A stretch of DNA of 64,000 nt. Origin: Embleya scabrispora DSM 41855. Lineage in GTDB: Bacteria > Actinomycetota > Actinomycetes > Streptomycetales > Streptomycetaceae. Below the pieces are notes generated by a model. The model had not been told where the DNA came from. It was given only the letters and a program-made list of their open reading frames with translations, and ran no database searches. The stretch is taken from contig NZ_KB889562.1 in the NCBI RefSeq assembly GCF_000372745.1, forward strand, positions 1 through 64,000. Reading direction: 5' to 3'. Of the stretch, positions 18,345 through 26,535 are shown in pieces. Each line of letters opens with the position of its first letter. Positions within the stretch are counted from its first letter, which is position 1. Position numbers and translations under genes: made by a program.

Positions 18345-19841
18345 TCAACGCGACTTCGAGTGGCACGGGCAGGGGCGGTGGCCGCGCGGGCGGCGATGGT
18401 TCGTGGGGATTCGGCCGGCCCCGGGGTCGATCAGGCCGGCTCTGAAGAGCCCGTAGGTGACCCGGCGCAGCGCGGCCGTTTCGAGTTCGTCGCGAAGTGG
18501 GCCGTCGCGCAGCAGTGCGTCGGGGCCCAACAGGCTCTCGACGACGGCCAGGGCACCGGCGGTGTCGCCGTGGTCCAGGCGTTCGCGCACGCCGGCGAGG
18601 CAGTTCGGGCGACGGTGCGCCTCGTCGATCGCCTGTAGGCAGGGAAGCGGCGTGCCGGTCAGCGCGGCCGGCAATTCCTCTCGGCGGACCTCCGCCGGGT
18701 CGTGGTCCAGCGGCGCCAGTACCCCGTCGACCAGAGCGATCCGGTGGCGGGCGCCCCGGCATTCGACCGGCTGCCGTCGGCCTGCCGGGTCCGGGACTTG
18801 GGGCCGAGCGGTCGGCGGATGATCCGGTACCAGCGCCGAGGCGACCAGCGGGTGCAGCCGATCGACCTCGATCGCACCGGCACGAAGCAAGGCCAGGTCC
18901 GGGAGCACCCAGGTCGCCGCGTCGGGCAGGATCGGCAGCCCGGCGGCGCCGCGACCGGCCGGCGCCGGCGCGATCCGCAGTGCGGGCGGCCCGAGTTCGT
19001 CGCCGTCGGCGGTCGGGTCGGGGGCCGGGGCCGCCGGGGTCAGGTCCAGGGACAGCCGATGTCGGGCGTCGAGCCGCACCTGGACGGTGCCGGTCGGTCG
19101 GCCCTCGGCGCGGAGCAGAATCCGCGCCTCGGCTGCCCATCGGTCGACGGCGCAGCGGTGCGCGTACGGCAGCCTTCCGAGCGGATCCGGGGCCAAGGCC
19201 GCTTCGGGGGGCGGGACCGCTTCGGAGATCGGGGCTTGGGCCCGATCCGGGACGGAACGACCGTCGCCTGGCCGCCGATCGGCTCCCGACCGGATCCGCA
19301 GCTCATCGGTCCTGCGCCCGTCCCACAGGTGGCGGTGCAGGTCGAGGCGGAACCGCCGGTTGGGATGGGGGTGGGGGTACGACCGAGGAAGGGCATCGGC
19401 CCGGTCGGGCGATCCCTCCCACAGCGCGAGGCTGATTCGCTGACCGGCATCCGCCCACGCCGGCGGCGTTCTGGCCACCAGGTACACCGGTCCCCGTCCG
19501 GCACGGCCGTCGTCCTCCACGTCGTACCGCGCCAGGGCAAGGGTCAGACCCGGCCTCAGCAGCCCGTCGGGAGCGACCCTCGGCATGTGCCAACGCAGCA
19601 GATCGGGAGCCAAGTGGCGGAGATCGTCCCGGACTCGGGCCGCGAGGACCCGGCCGTGCGTGCGGGCCAGGGAACGTGGATGGACGTCGACATCGACACC
19701 CGCGGCGGCACATGCCCCCGCCCAGTCGCCGCCACAACGGCGAGCGGTCGCAGTCTCGATCATGGAGGGCGGCACGGCGAACTCGCGCACGCGCAGCCAA
19801 AAGGAGAACCGGGAATCCCCGTTCGCGATCCGAGTGAGCAT
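18345..19841 (-). CDS. Hypothetical protein linked to MoxR-VWA pair
   Basis: 498-aa protein of unknown family; no signal peptide or membrane helix. ATG 19841 is favoured because AAGGTGA sits 6 nt upstream; GTG 19847 would touch that site. The sequence has a central DPTADGDELGPP linker and several strand-rich stretches, for example GTVQVRLDARHRLSLDLTP, and an acidic region APLDHDPAEVRREELPA. It precedes moxR in the same direction and is likely the third component of the operon. It may be the client or specificity factor, which is inference from position only. Confidence 0.72.
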   Translation of the reverse strand: MLTRIANGDSRFSFWLRVREFAVPPSMIETATARRCGGDWAGACAAAGVDVDVHPRSLARTHGRVLAARVRDDLRHLAPDLLRWHMPRVAPDGLLRPGLTLALARYDVEDDGRAGRGPVYLVARTPPAWADAGQRISLALWEGSPDRADALPRSYPHPHPNRRFRLDLHRHLWDGRRTDELRIRSGADRRPGDGRSVPDRAQAPISEAVPPPEAALAPDPLGRLPYAHRCAVDRWAAEARILLRAEGRPTGTVQVRLDARHRLSLDLTPAAPAPDPTADGDELGPPALRIAPAPAGRGAAGLPILPDAATWVLPDLALLRAGAIEVDRLHPLVASALVPDHPPTARPQVPDPAGRRQPVECRGARHRIALVDGVLAPLDHDPAEVRREELPAALTGTPLPCLQAIDEAHRRPNCLAGVRERLDHGDTAGALAVVESLLGPDALLRDGPLRDELETAALRRVTYGLFRAGLIDPGAGRIPTNHRRPRGHRPCPCHSKSR

Positions 19842-20078
19842 CAGCACTCACCTTGCGCGGACGGGACCCCCATTCCATGAACAGAAAGAGTGATCATCGC
19901 CGTGGAGCCTACCTTCCGAGCCCCCGTTCCGCCAGGCGCCTTTGACGCAAGCATCGACCGGGGTCCGGAAGTGAGCCGCCCGGCAGGCGAGTTGGCTGTG
20001 GGTCGCGCGGCGCTGTCCCTGACCGGTGACGCCGCACGTGGCCTCATCGACGACTTCCGTGTCCGGGGACGACGTAGG

Positions 20079-20966
20079 TCAAGCCGGCGGGTCCTCGCGC
20101 CAACCGATCGACGAGCGCGGCGTGGGGACGATTCTGCCTTGAAGGACGGTCGCCGCCGGGGCTTCGGTGAGGTCCGAAGCAGCCTGGTCGTCGTGTGCGG
20201 TGGGGCTGTCGAGTGTGGACAGGGGCGCGAGCGCGATCTCGAGGGTCGGGTAGACGGGGAGGATCTGGTTGAGGCCGGTGACGATCATGACCTTGCCCAT
20301 CCGGGCGAGGTTCTCGGCGCCCATTCCGGAGACCAGACGCAGGACGGCGCCGCGCAGGCGCATGGTCTGGAGGACGTAGACCAGACCTCCGAGGACGCTG
20401 CTGTCCATGAACGTCACGTCGGAGAGGTCGATGACGATGTGCGGGTGTCGGGTGTCGGCGACGGCGCCTTCGAGGTGCGGGCGGACGGCGGGCATGACTT
20501 GGCCGTCCCAGTCGCCGCGGAGGCGGACGATCTGCCATTCGCCGTGTTGGACGATGTGACAGGTGACGCCGGAGCGGCGGTGATGGGCGCCGAGCGGGAT
20601 GTCGATGGGGTCGGCGTCGCGCAGGCCGTCGGCGGGTGTGCCTTCGGCCGGGGTTCTGGTGATCCGGCCTTGTTTGGCGAGGGTCCAGCGGCTGCGGCAT
20701 TCGGCGAGGAGGGCTTGGCCGCCGCCGCAGGCGCGCACGACGGCCAGGGCGCGTTCGTGGCTGAGCAGGCGGCGGCCGGTGAGGCCGTCGCCGAGGGTGC
20801 TCTTGGGTATCTCGACGCCGTCCTTCCTGCAGCGGCGGCAGATCTCGTCGTAGGAGGGGTCGCCGCTGTGCAGGCGTACGAGGCTGAGCCAGTTCGCGAA
20901 GTCGCGGACGGGCGTGAGGTCTTCCACGACGGTCAGGGGTGGCTCGTTGCGCTCGCGGGCGGTCAT
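20079..20966 (-). CDS. HTH-STAS fusion regulator (anti-anti-sigma type)
   Basis: 295-aa cytoplasmic protein. The N-terminal 95 residues look like the XRE-like domain seen in actinobacterial signalling proteins (IPKSTLGDGLTGRRLLSHER as the recognition region). Residues about 135-240 form a STAS domain with VIDLSDVTFMDSSVLGGLV, the usual phosphorylatable Ser of SpoIIAA/RsbV-like antagonists falling in DSS near 188. The tail is disordered. The start has GGGGGAG upstream. STAS proteins normally bind anti-sigma kinases; the attached HTH suggests direct DNA binding as well. Two 18-bp repeats lie in its promoter region. No anti-sigma gene is adjacent. Confidence 0.82.
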   Translation of the reverse strand: MTARERNEPPLTVVEDLTPVRDFANWLSLVRLHSGDPSYDEICRRCRKDGVEIPKSTLGDGLTGRRLLSHERALAVVRACGGGQALLAECRSRWTLAKQGRITRTPAEGTPADGLRDADPIDIPLGAHHRRSGVTCHIVQHGEWQIVRLRGDWDGQVMPAVRPHLEGAVADTRHPHIVIDLSDVTFMDSSVLGGLVYVLQTMRLRGAVLRLVSGMGAENLARMGKVMIVTGLNQILPVYPTLEIALAPLSTLDSPTAHDDQAASDLTEAPAATVLQGRIVPTPRSSIGWREDPPA

Positions 20967-21002
20967 TCGTTTCTCCCCCAGGGTTCACCCGTATTGCCGG
21001 CG

Positions 21003-21083
21003 GTCCGCGATCGTGCGAGGACTCAACGTAGCGTCGTCCGAGGACGTCCGCAGGCGTCCGCGACTGTCCGCGATCGTGCGAGG
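21003..21083. repeat. Two exact 18-bp direct repeats upstream of the HTH-STAS gene
   Basis: The 18-mer GTCCGCGATCGTGCGAGG occurs at 21003-21020 and again at 21066-21083, a 63-bp period of six helical turns. It begins 37 nt upstream of the HTH-STAS start. Several CGTCCG units lie between the copies. Probable operators, perhaps for the HTH domain encoded next door. Confidence 0.55.
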
Positions 21084-21175
21084 GAGTGGCGACGGGTGGG
21101 CGGCGCGAGTTCGATGGAACGGTGTGACGCGTTCGATCGGACGTGCCTCACGTTGCCGGTCGTGCTCTCCCCGAA

Positions 21176-21218
21176 CGGGTGAGCCCCCGCCGGCCAACGA
21201 CCGACGAGGGCTCACCCG
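21176..21218. terminator. 11-bp hairpin in the intergenic region
   Basis: Arms 21176-21186 and 21208-21218 pair perfectly around a 21-nt loop. It looks like a terminator, but no recognised gene ends here; both neighbours start from this 546-bp region (20967-21512). The remainder of the region shows only the repeats listed separately. It could be an attenuator of a leader transcript. Confidence 0.4.
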
Positions 21219-21512
21219 CCCGGTCGGTGTTCGGCGGGCTACCACCCCCGCGGGTCGACCGGGCTGCTGAGCCGAGCTCGGGCGAATGAGGTCAACGTCA
21301 GCGTGTACACGATAACGCGAAGCGCGACCGGAAACCCCCCGGAATTGGGGAATCGGTTCGCATACGTCGAGGAATACGCAGGTCAGGGGCCATTCGAGTG
21401 GTCTTGGTAATCACTCACATGGCAGCGTAGGCTGTCCGCCACGAAATGTGTCCGCCTCCTACCAAGGCACCGGCCCTTTCGTGTTCCAGAGCTCGGGCGA
21501 ATGAGGAAGAGA

Positions 21513-21830
21513 ATGTCTGAAAGTTTCGCGACGCTGTTCTGCGTCGTCCTGATCGTTTTCGCATTGTCGGCGGTGATCGCGTACGCGGTCCGTCGGTTGA
21601 GCGCGAGTGCCCCGGGGCGCCTGGCCGCGGTGATCGCGGCCATCACCGCCTTCGCGGGAGTGGTGCCGGCGGTGATCTACGCGGCGCTCGCCGGTTCCCC
21701 GGCGTCGTCGGCCGGGTCCCCCGTCGCCCCGTCCCAGGCCGCGTCGCCGCGGATGGTGTCGACCGTTTCGGAGTCCCCCACGACCCGGTTCCGGGCTGCC
21801 GATGCGGGCGACGTCCCGTCCGCACCATGA
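21513..21830 (+). CDS. Small membrane protein coupled to a Crp-type regulator
   Basis: 105-aa protein with two predicted membrane helices (about 5-25, TLFCVVLIVFALSAVIAYAV, and about 36-60). A Ser/Pro/Ala-rich polar tail of 45 residues follows. ATG 21513 has GAGGAAG upstream and is preferred over an in-frame ATG at 21501. The stop overlaps the start of the regulator gene (ATGA), so the two are co-translated. Function unknown; a membrane sensor or tether for the regulator is a reasonable guess. Confidence 0.75.
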   Translation: MSESFATLFCVVLIVFALSAVIAYAVRRLSASAPGRLAAVIAAITAFAGVVPAVIYAALAGSPASSAGSPVAPSQAASPRMVSTVSESPTTRFRAADAGDVPSAP

Positions 21831-22588
21831 CGGGCGTGACGCTCTTGCCCAGGCCCCGGCGGCCGGTACCCGAGACCGCGGCGCGAATCACGGCGCCCCT
21901 GGTGTATTCGCGCATGCGCTTTCCCGCACACAGCTTCTTCGGATCGCTCGACCGGGTCCACCGTGAGGCGCTGTTGTCCATGGCGCTGGTCCACCGCCTC
22001 GAAAAGGGAGCGTCGGAGAATCTGTTCTCGGAACGCGCGGTGATGGTCGTCCTGCGGGGAATTCTGAAGGAAGCCCCGATCGCCGGAGGCCCTTGTAACA
22101 CAAAGCTCCGCACGGCGGGCGATATTCTCGAATCATCGGCGGTTTTCGACCCGACGGGCGGTAACATCACCGTCCATGGTGTGCAGTCCACCGTGCTGGT
22201 CTCCGTCTCCCGGCGTGGATTCGTCTCGCTCCTGGGAGAACGTCCTCGTGCGATGGCAGCACTGGCCCGTTCGATGGCCCAACGGGAGAAACTCGACCTG
22301 TTCGTCAACGTCCACGTGCGGCAGGGCAACACGTCCGTGCGGATCGCCCGGTACCTGTGCTTCCTCACCGACTTCCTCGGCGAAGCCGTCGGGGACGGCG
22401 TCCGGATCTCCGGCTTCTCCCAGACCGACATCGCCGACGCCGTCGGCGCCTCCCGCGCGTCCGTGGAGAACTTCTTCCGCGAACAGCGCCGGGCCGGCAC
22501 GGTGACCACCGCCTACCGCGTCATCGACGTCGTCGACCCGACCGAACTGCGGGCTCAGGTCGGGAACATGCCCAACTGGCAACGCTGA
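21827..22588 (+). CDS. Crp/Fnr family transcriptional regulator
   Basis: 253-aa regulator. Residues about 35-150 fit a cyclic-nucleotide-binding-like beta roll. Residues about 165-230 form a Crp-type winged helix with FSQTDIADAVGASRASVENF as helix-turn-helix. A phosphate-binding cassette of the classical RxS type is not evident, so cAMP binding is uncertain. The start codon overlaps the stop of the small membrane protein gene. A perfect 15-bp terminator follows directly. Confidence 0.85.
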   Translation: MTGVTLLPRPRRPVPETAARITAPLVYSRMRFPAHSFFGSLDRVHREALLSMALVHRLEKGASENLFSERAVMVVLRGILKEAPIAGGPCNTKLRTAGDILESSAVFDPTGGNITVHGVQSTVLVSVSRRGFVSLLGERPRAMAALARSMAQREKLDLFVNVHVRQGNTSVRIARYLCFLTDFLGEAVGDGVRISGFSQTDIADAVGASRASVENFFREQRRAGTVTTAYRVIDVVDPTELRAQVGNMPNWQR

Positions 22589-22592
22589 ACCA

Positions 22593-22626
22593 CGTCGGTG
22601 GCCGCGCGGGTGCGCGGCCACCGACG
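22593..22626 (+). terminator. Terminator after the Crp-type regulator
   Basis: Perfect 15-bp stem (22593-22607 with 22612-22626) around a 4-nt loop GGGT, four nt after the regulator stop codon. It may also end the convergent DUF3592 transcript. Confidence 0.85.
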
Positions 22627-22711
22627 CGCCACGGTTTCGTCGCTGCCAACGGCGCGTCGGCGCCGCCTTGGCTTTTCCCGCCGCCCACGGCAACGCCGTG
22701 ATTTGCGGTCT

Positions 22712-23206
22712 TCAGGGGCAGTCGTGGAATGTGCGGGCCTGAGGGGTGAGCGGTGCGCAGAAGTCGTCGACCTGGTCGTCGACTTGACGGGCGATGTAGG
22801 TGAGGCCGGCCAGCAGGATCGCGTAGGTCAGGATCGCGATGAAGACCCGGCCATAGGATGCCGCCGTCGCGGCTTGGGCGCGGTGTGGCCGGCGCGGCGT
22901 GTAGACCAGCGGGACCGACGAGCCGGGGCGGTGGCGGCCCTCGACCGTGCAGCGGTGCCGAGAGCCGTTGCGGTCGGTGTAGTCGACGGTGGTCACGTGC
23001 ACGTAGTAGACGTCGTCGCGGGTGCGGTCGGGGTCGGCGCTCGGCCGGGTGCGGCGCTCGATGCGGGTGGACACGGCGGTGCCGGTCGCACGGATCCCGG
23101 ACCTGCGCAGGTAGCGGACCCGCAGGGCGATCAGGACGATGACGAACGGGCCGACGATCAGGACGAGTTCCCTCGCCGCCAGGAAGGTATGCGAGTGCTC
23201 GCGCAT
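22712..23206 (-). CDS. DUF3592-type membrane protein
   Basis: 164-aa protein with two membrane helices: ELVLIVGPFVIVLIALRV near the N-terminus and VFIAILTYAILLAGLTYIA near the C-terminus. Between them is a beta-rich domain (VYYVHVTTVDYTDRNGSRHR, then SVPLVYTPRRP). This fits DUF3592 family proteins of unknown function. AAGGAA is well placed before ATG 23206. It is divergent from the fused sigma factor gene, and both promoters share a mirrored 16-bp motif, suggesting joint control. Confidence 0.75.
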   Translation of the reverse strand: MREHSHTFLAARELVLIVGPFVIVLIALRVRYLRRSGIRATGTAVSTRIERRTRPSADPDRTRDDVYYVHVTTVDYTDRNGSRHRCTVEGRHRPGSSVPLVYTPRRPHRAQAATAASYGRVFIAILTYAILLAGLTYIARQVDDQVDDFCAPLTPQARTFHDCP

Positions 23207-23296
23207 GGTGTGTTTCCTTCGGTGTGCACCGGTGTGGGCCGGTGAGCGGCCACCGGAAGTGGTCCGCTTGCCCGAGAGGTGGTCGGGCGCGGCGAT

Positions 23297-23406
23297 ATCT
23301 CTCCACTTTTCGAGCGCCGACTTCGTGAGTTTCGCCGCGATGGGCGCTTTCCCGGATCAACCGCCCGCCGCCGGGGGATAATCGGTCGCGCGAAGAGTGG
23401 AGAGAT
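23297..23406. promoter_or_regulatory. Mirrored promoter motif shared by DUF3592 and sigma genes
   Basis: CGAAGAGTGGAGAGAT at 23391-23406 (+) reappears as CGAAAAGTGGAGAGAT on the minus strand at 23312-23297, one mismatch in 16. Each copy points toward its own gene, 59 nt (sigma) and 90 nt (DUF3592) before the start codon. This looks like two divergent promoters read by one sigma factor, or two activator sites. Confidence 0.55.
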
Positions 23407-23465
23407 CCGCGCCCCTCGGGCCACGTTCCGTGTGACAGAGCCGCGTCGCCGTTGCGGAGGGTGCC

Positions 23466-26318
23466 ATGACACAGACCCGACCGGACCTGCCCGGAGAGCT
23501 GCCTGAGGATCTGCCGTCGGACCGGAGATCATCGGGTCTCCCGCACGGCCTCGACGGTCCGGGCGCGCCATCGGTCGATGACGCCGACTCGGCAGGTGGC
23601 GGCCGGAGTTCGGACCCGGATCCGGCTTCGGATCCGGGCGCGGACGATTCGGACCCGGACTCGGGCTCGGGCGCTGATTCGGGCTCGGGCTCGGACTCGG
23701 GCTCGGGCTCGGACGACATGTGGCGGCGGTTGCGGGACGGCGACGAGGCTGCCCGGATCGCGTTGTACGAGCGTCACCACGACGCGTTGGTTCGCTGGTT
23801 CCGGGTGAAGCTGCCCTCCGCGGCCGAGGCCGACGACTGCGTCAGCGAGGTGTTCGTCCGGGCGCTGGACGGCATCGCCCGTGACCTGAAACCGAATAGG
23901 GGCGTCGACCGGTGGCTGTGGGGCATCGCCAAGCACGTGTGGATGGCGGAACTCAAGGCGCGGCGACGTGGCGCGGACCGGTCGGTGGAGGATGAGACAC
24001 CGGACGCGAAGAGCGTGACCGCCTCGGGTGCGGCCGCGTGGGGCGCCGACCTGGGCCACGCGTACGGCAAGACCCAGGCGTTCGCCGCGATCTACACCGC
24101 GACCGACGCGCTGTCGCAGACCCAGCGCACGGTGGTGAGCGCGCACTTGGACCACACGCTCGCCGAGATGCGCCCGGTCAGGGGCGCCGAACTCGCCGCC
24201 CATCTGGGGTGGTCCCGGATCAGGGTCGACCGCGAACTGAGTCGCGGCCTGAAGAAGGTACGTGAACGAGTGGGGCTGTTGGCGGCGGCCCGCGCGGTGC
24301 GCTCCTGCTCCGAGGCGGCCCAAGTCCCGGCGCTCGCACGGTTGTTCGTGGCCGAGGAAGCCGGGTCCGACCTGGTTCCGACCCGGGCGGAGTATCGGGC
24401 CCTCGGGACGCACGCGAAGACGTGTGCGAACTGCTCGGCCGTGGCCAGGGACGCCGTACTCCAGCGCACCTGGGTGCTCGGCCCCGGCCTGGCGTTGGCG
24501 GCGGCCCGGCACGACGCGGCGGACGAGGACGAGCGCCGCCGCGCCGCGGTGGCCTGGTGGACGGGTCGCCCCGCGACCACGGCCGAGGCGGCCTCGGTGA
24601 CGCCCGTCGTGACTCCGGAGGTGGCCGCGTCGATGGCCGCCGCGGCGCCCGCACCGGCCGATCCGGGCCGGTTCGGCGAGATCCTACGGAACGTACGCCC
24701 GGCCCTGGACGCCGTGGCACGCCCCCTGGTCACCACCACTCGCGTCGTACGCGACACGGTTCTGCAGCGGTTGCTGCGCGTCCCCGGCGTCGCTCCGATG
24801 GTGAACACCGCCTCGCGGCTCGCCGCCGACAACCCCATGACGGTACGCGTCGGCGGCGCCTTCGTCGCCCTGGCCACCGCAGCCGCCTTGACCCTGTTCG
24901 CCGTGGCCCCCGACTCCGCGCACACCCCGTCCGCCCGGCCCTCCTCCGGTTCCTCGGCGGCCCCCGGCGGCACGGGACCGGGCGCGTCGGCGAACCCGGC
25001 AGTGGACGGAACCCCACCGCCGAGCCCCACCCCGACGGATGCCTCCGGAGCACCGCTGCCCGCCTCCTCGCCCAGCGATCCGACGCCCCCGGGCGAGCGG
25101 GGCGCAACCGCCGTCGGCCCAGGCGCAGTTCCGGGCGGCAGCGGCTCCGGTTCCGCCAGTGCCGGTCAGGGCGGTACGGGCACTGCGCCGGGCACCACAC
25201 CCGGCACCGGCGGCCGCAACGGCACCGGCACCGGCACCGCATCGGGCGGCGGCGACGGCGGCGCGAGCAGCGGCCCCGTACCGGCGGTCTGGGGCTTCTG
25301 GATGGTCCGCTACGCCGACGACCCGATCGGTACCACGCGCGAACTGTCACCGTCCCCGCAACGCCCGGACAGCCACGAGCCGAACTGGACCTACGGCATA
25401 TGGCGGCTGGGCAACCCGCCCGCCGTCAAGACGGTACGCGTCACGCACATCGACGTCGGCCGGCACGTGGTGATCCTCCCGGACAGCGGCGCACCCGGCG
25501 GCATCGCCCATGTCGCGGTCTCCGACTACGCCGCGAACGGCGTGTCCTGCCAGCCGGTCCGATGGTGGCCGGAGGGCGCCGACGAGAGGATCGAGGTCGC
25601 CTGCTTCGACCGCACCGGCACCCGCGCCGACATCCCGTTCACCGGACTGTTCCTCGCCGGCGACCGGAACGGCCCGCACGGCCAGGCGGGTTCGCGCGGC
25701 TACGTGTACGCCGGCGAGCCGACCGCCACCCGCCAACTGCCCTCCACCGCGTCCCGGCAGAACACCGGCGCGGTGACCCGTACCGGCCCCGGCCGCTACA
25801 CCGTGGCGGTCGCGGCGGACACGGAGTCCGTGCAGGTCTCGCCGATCGGTACGGCGCCGCGGCACTGCGCGGTCACCGCACCGTCCGGGGGCACCGCGTC
25901 GGTGTCCTGCACCACGCACACCGGTGCACCGGCCGACACCGCGTTCACCCTGAGCCACACCGGCCGACAGAGCCTGCTCGACGACGCTCGGGTCCCACAC
26001 GCGGTGCACCTCACCGTCGCCGACGCACCCGGCTCCGCCGCGCCGACAGTCACCGGATCGTGGATGTCCCGGCCCGGCTCGGCGACCGTCACGCGCACCG
26101 CGACCGGCCGCTACACCCTGCGCCTGTCGGTCGGTTACATGACCAGCTACGCCCACCTGACGGCCATCGGCGGCGGGTACTGCACCACGGTGCTCCGCAA
26201 CGACTACGGCGCCAAGGACGACGTCCTCATGTACCTGGCCTGCTACACCCCGACCGGCGCACCGACCGACAACAGCTTCCGACTCGCCTACCTGACCGCG
26301 TCACCGCACTACCCGTAG
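23466..26318 (+). CDS. ECF-type sigma factor fused to zinc-finger anti-sigma, membrane helix and extracellular repeats
   Basis: 950-aa protein. Residues 1-84 are disordered with Ser/Asp/Gly repeats. Sigma region 2 lies about 85-160 (DDCVSEVFVRALDG, DRWLWGIAKHVW) and region 4 about 210-270. A zinc-binding anti-sigma signature H316-x3-C320-x2-C323 (HAKTCANC) follows. One membrane helix spans about 458-482, then a Pro/Gly/Ser/Thr linker to about 620. Three extracellular repeats of about 85-100 aa begin near 640, 766 and 865, each with a GRYTV- or GRHVV-like strand and two cysteines. Sigma, inhibitor and sensor thus form one chain. Similar C-terminally extended ECF groups are known in actinobacteria. 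Release probably needs membrane proteolysis. GGAGGG precedes the start. Confidence 0.88.
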   Translation: MTQTRPDLPGELPEDLPSDRRSSGLPHGLDGPGAPSVDDADSAGGGRSSDPDPASDPGADDSDPDSGSGADSGSGSDSGSGSDDMWRRLRDGDEAARIALYERHHDALVRWFRVKLPSAAEADDCVSEVFVRALDGIARDLKPNRGVDRWLWGIAKHVWMAELKARRRGADRSVEDETPDAKSVTASGAAAWGADLGHAYGKTQAFAAIYTATDALSQTQRTVVSAHLDHTLAEMRPVRGAELAAHLGWSRIRVDRELSRGLKKVRERVGLLAAARAVRSCSEAAQVPALARLFVAEEAGSDLVPTRAEYRALGTHAKTCANCSAVARDAVLQRTWVLGPGLALAAARHDAADEDERRRAAVAWWTGRPATTAEAASVTPVVTPEVAASMAAAAPAPADPGRFGEILRNVRPALDAVARPLVTTTRVVRDTVLQRLLRVPGVAPMVNTASRLAADNPMTVRVGGAFVALATAAALTLFAVAPDSAHTPSARPSSGSSAAPGGTGPGASANPAVDGTPPPSPTPTDASGAPLPASSPSDPTPPGERGATAVGPGAVPGGSGSGSASAGQGGTGTAPGTTPGTGGRNGTGTGTASGGGDGGASSGPVPAVWGFWMVRYADDPIGTTRELSPSPQRPDSHEPNWTYGIWRLGNPPAVKTVRVTHIDVGRHVVILPDSGAPGGIAHVAVSDYAANGVSCQPVRWWPEGADERIEVACFDRTGTRADIPFTGLFLAGDRNGPHGQAGSRGYVYAGEPTATRQLPSTASRQNTGAVTRTGPGRYTVAVAADTESVQVSPIGTAPRHCAVTAPSGGTASVSCTTHTGAPADTAFTLSHTGRQSLLDDARVPHAVHLTVADAPGSAAPTVTGSWMSRPGSATVTRTATGRYTLRLSVGYMTSYAHLTAIGGGYCTTVLRNDYGAKDDVLMYLACYTPTGAPTDNSFRLAYLTASPHYP

Positions 26319-26453
26319 CACGACGCCCCCGGTCGCCCCGCCGAGACACAGACGCCGGGAACCCTGCCTCGCCGCACCTCGGTGGGGCACGTGGCGGCCG
26401 GCACGTGCGGCCCCTGCTGTAGCGCCGGGCGCACCTGCGCGGTCGACGCCTGT

Positions 26454-26526
26454 GGGTCTCAGATTCGTGTGCTGTCGGGCTCCCCGGAACATCGGGGTCG
26501 AGATCAGGACACGAAATCTGAGACCC
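26454..26526. terminator. Long inverted repeat between convergent genes
   Basis: Arms 26454-26470 and 26509-26526 pair over 17 bp with one extra T in the right arm. The 38-nt loop holds a second small hairpin (CCCCG/CGGGG). It lies between the convergent sigma and Tpg-like genes, so a bidirectional terminator is most likely. Confidence 0.6.
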
Positions 26527-26535
26527 GTAAGCGGG

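Noticed and set aside
23640..23720. GGGCTCGGACTC-type repeats as a regulatory repeat array
   Set aside because: They encode an in-frame Ser/Asp/Gly-rich disordered segment of the sigma fusion and follow codon phase.
26454..26526. Fold-back inverted repeat as a telomere-like end next to Tap/Tpg-like genes
   Set aside because: It is a single internal dyad between two convergent genes; a bidirectional terminator explains it better, and the sequence continues with normal genes on both sides.
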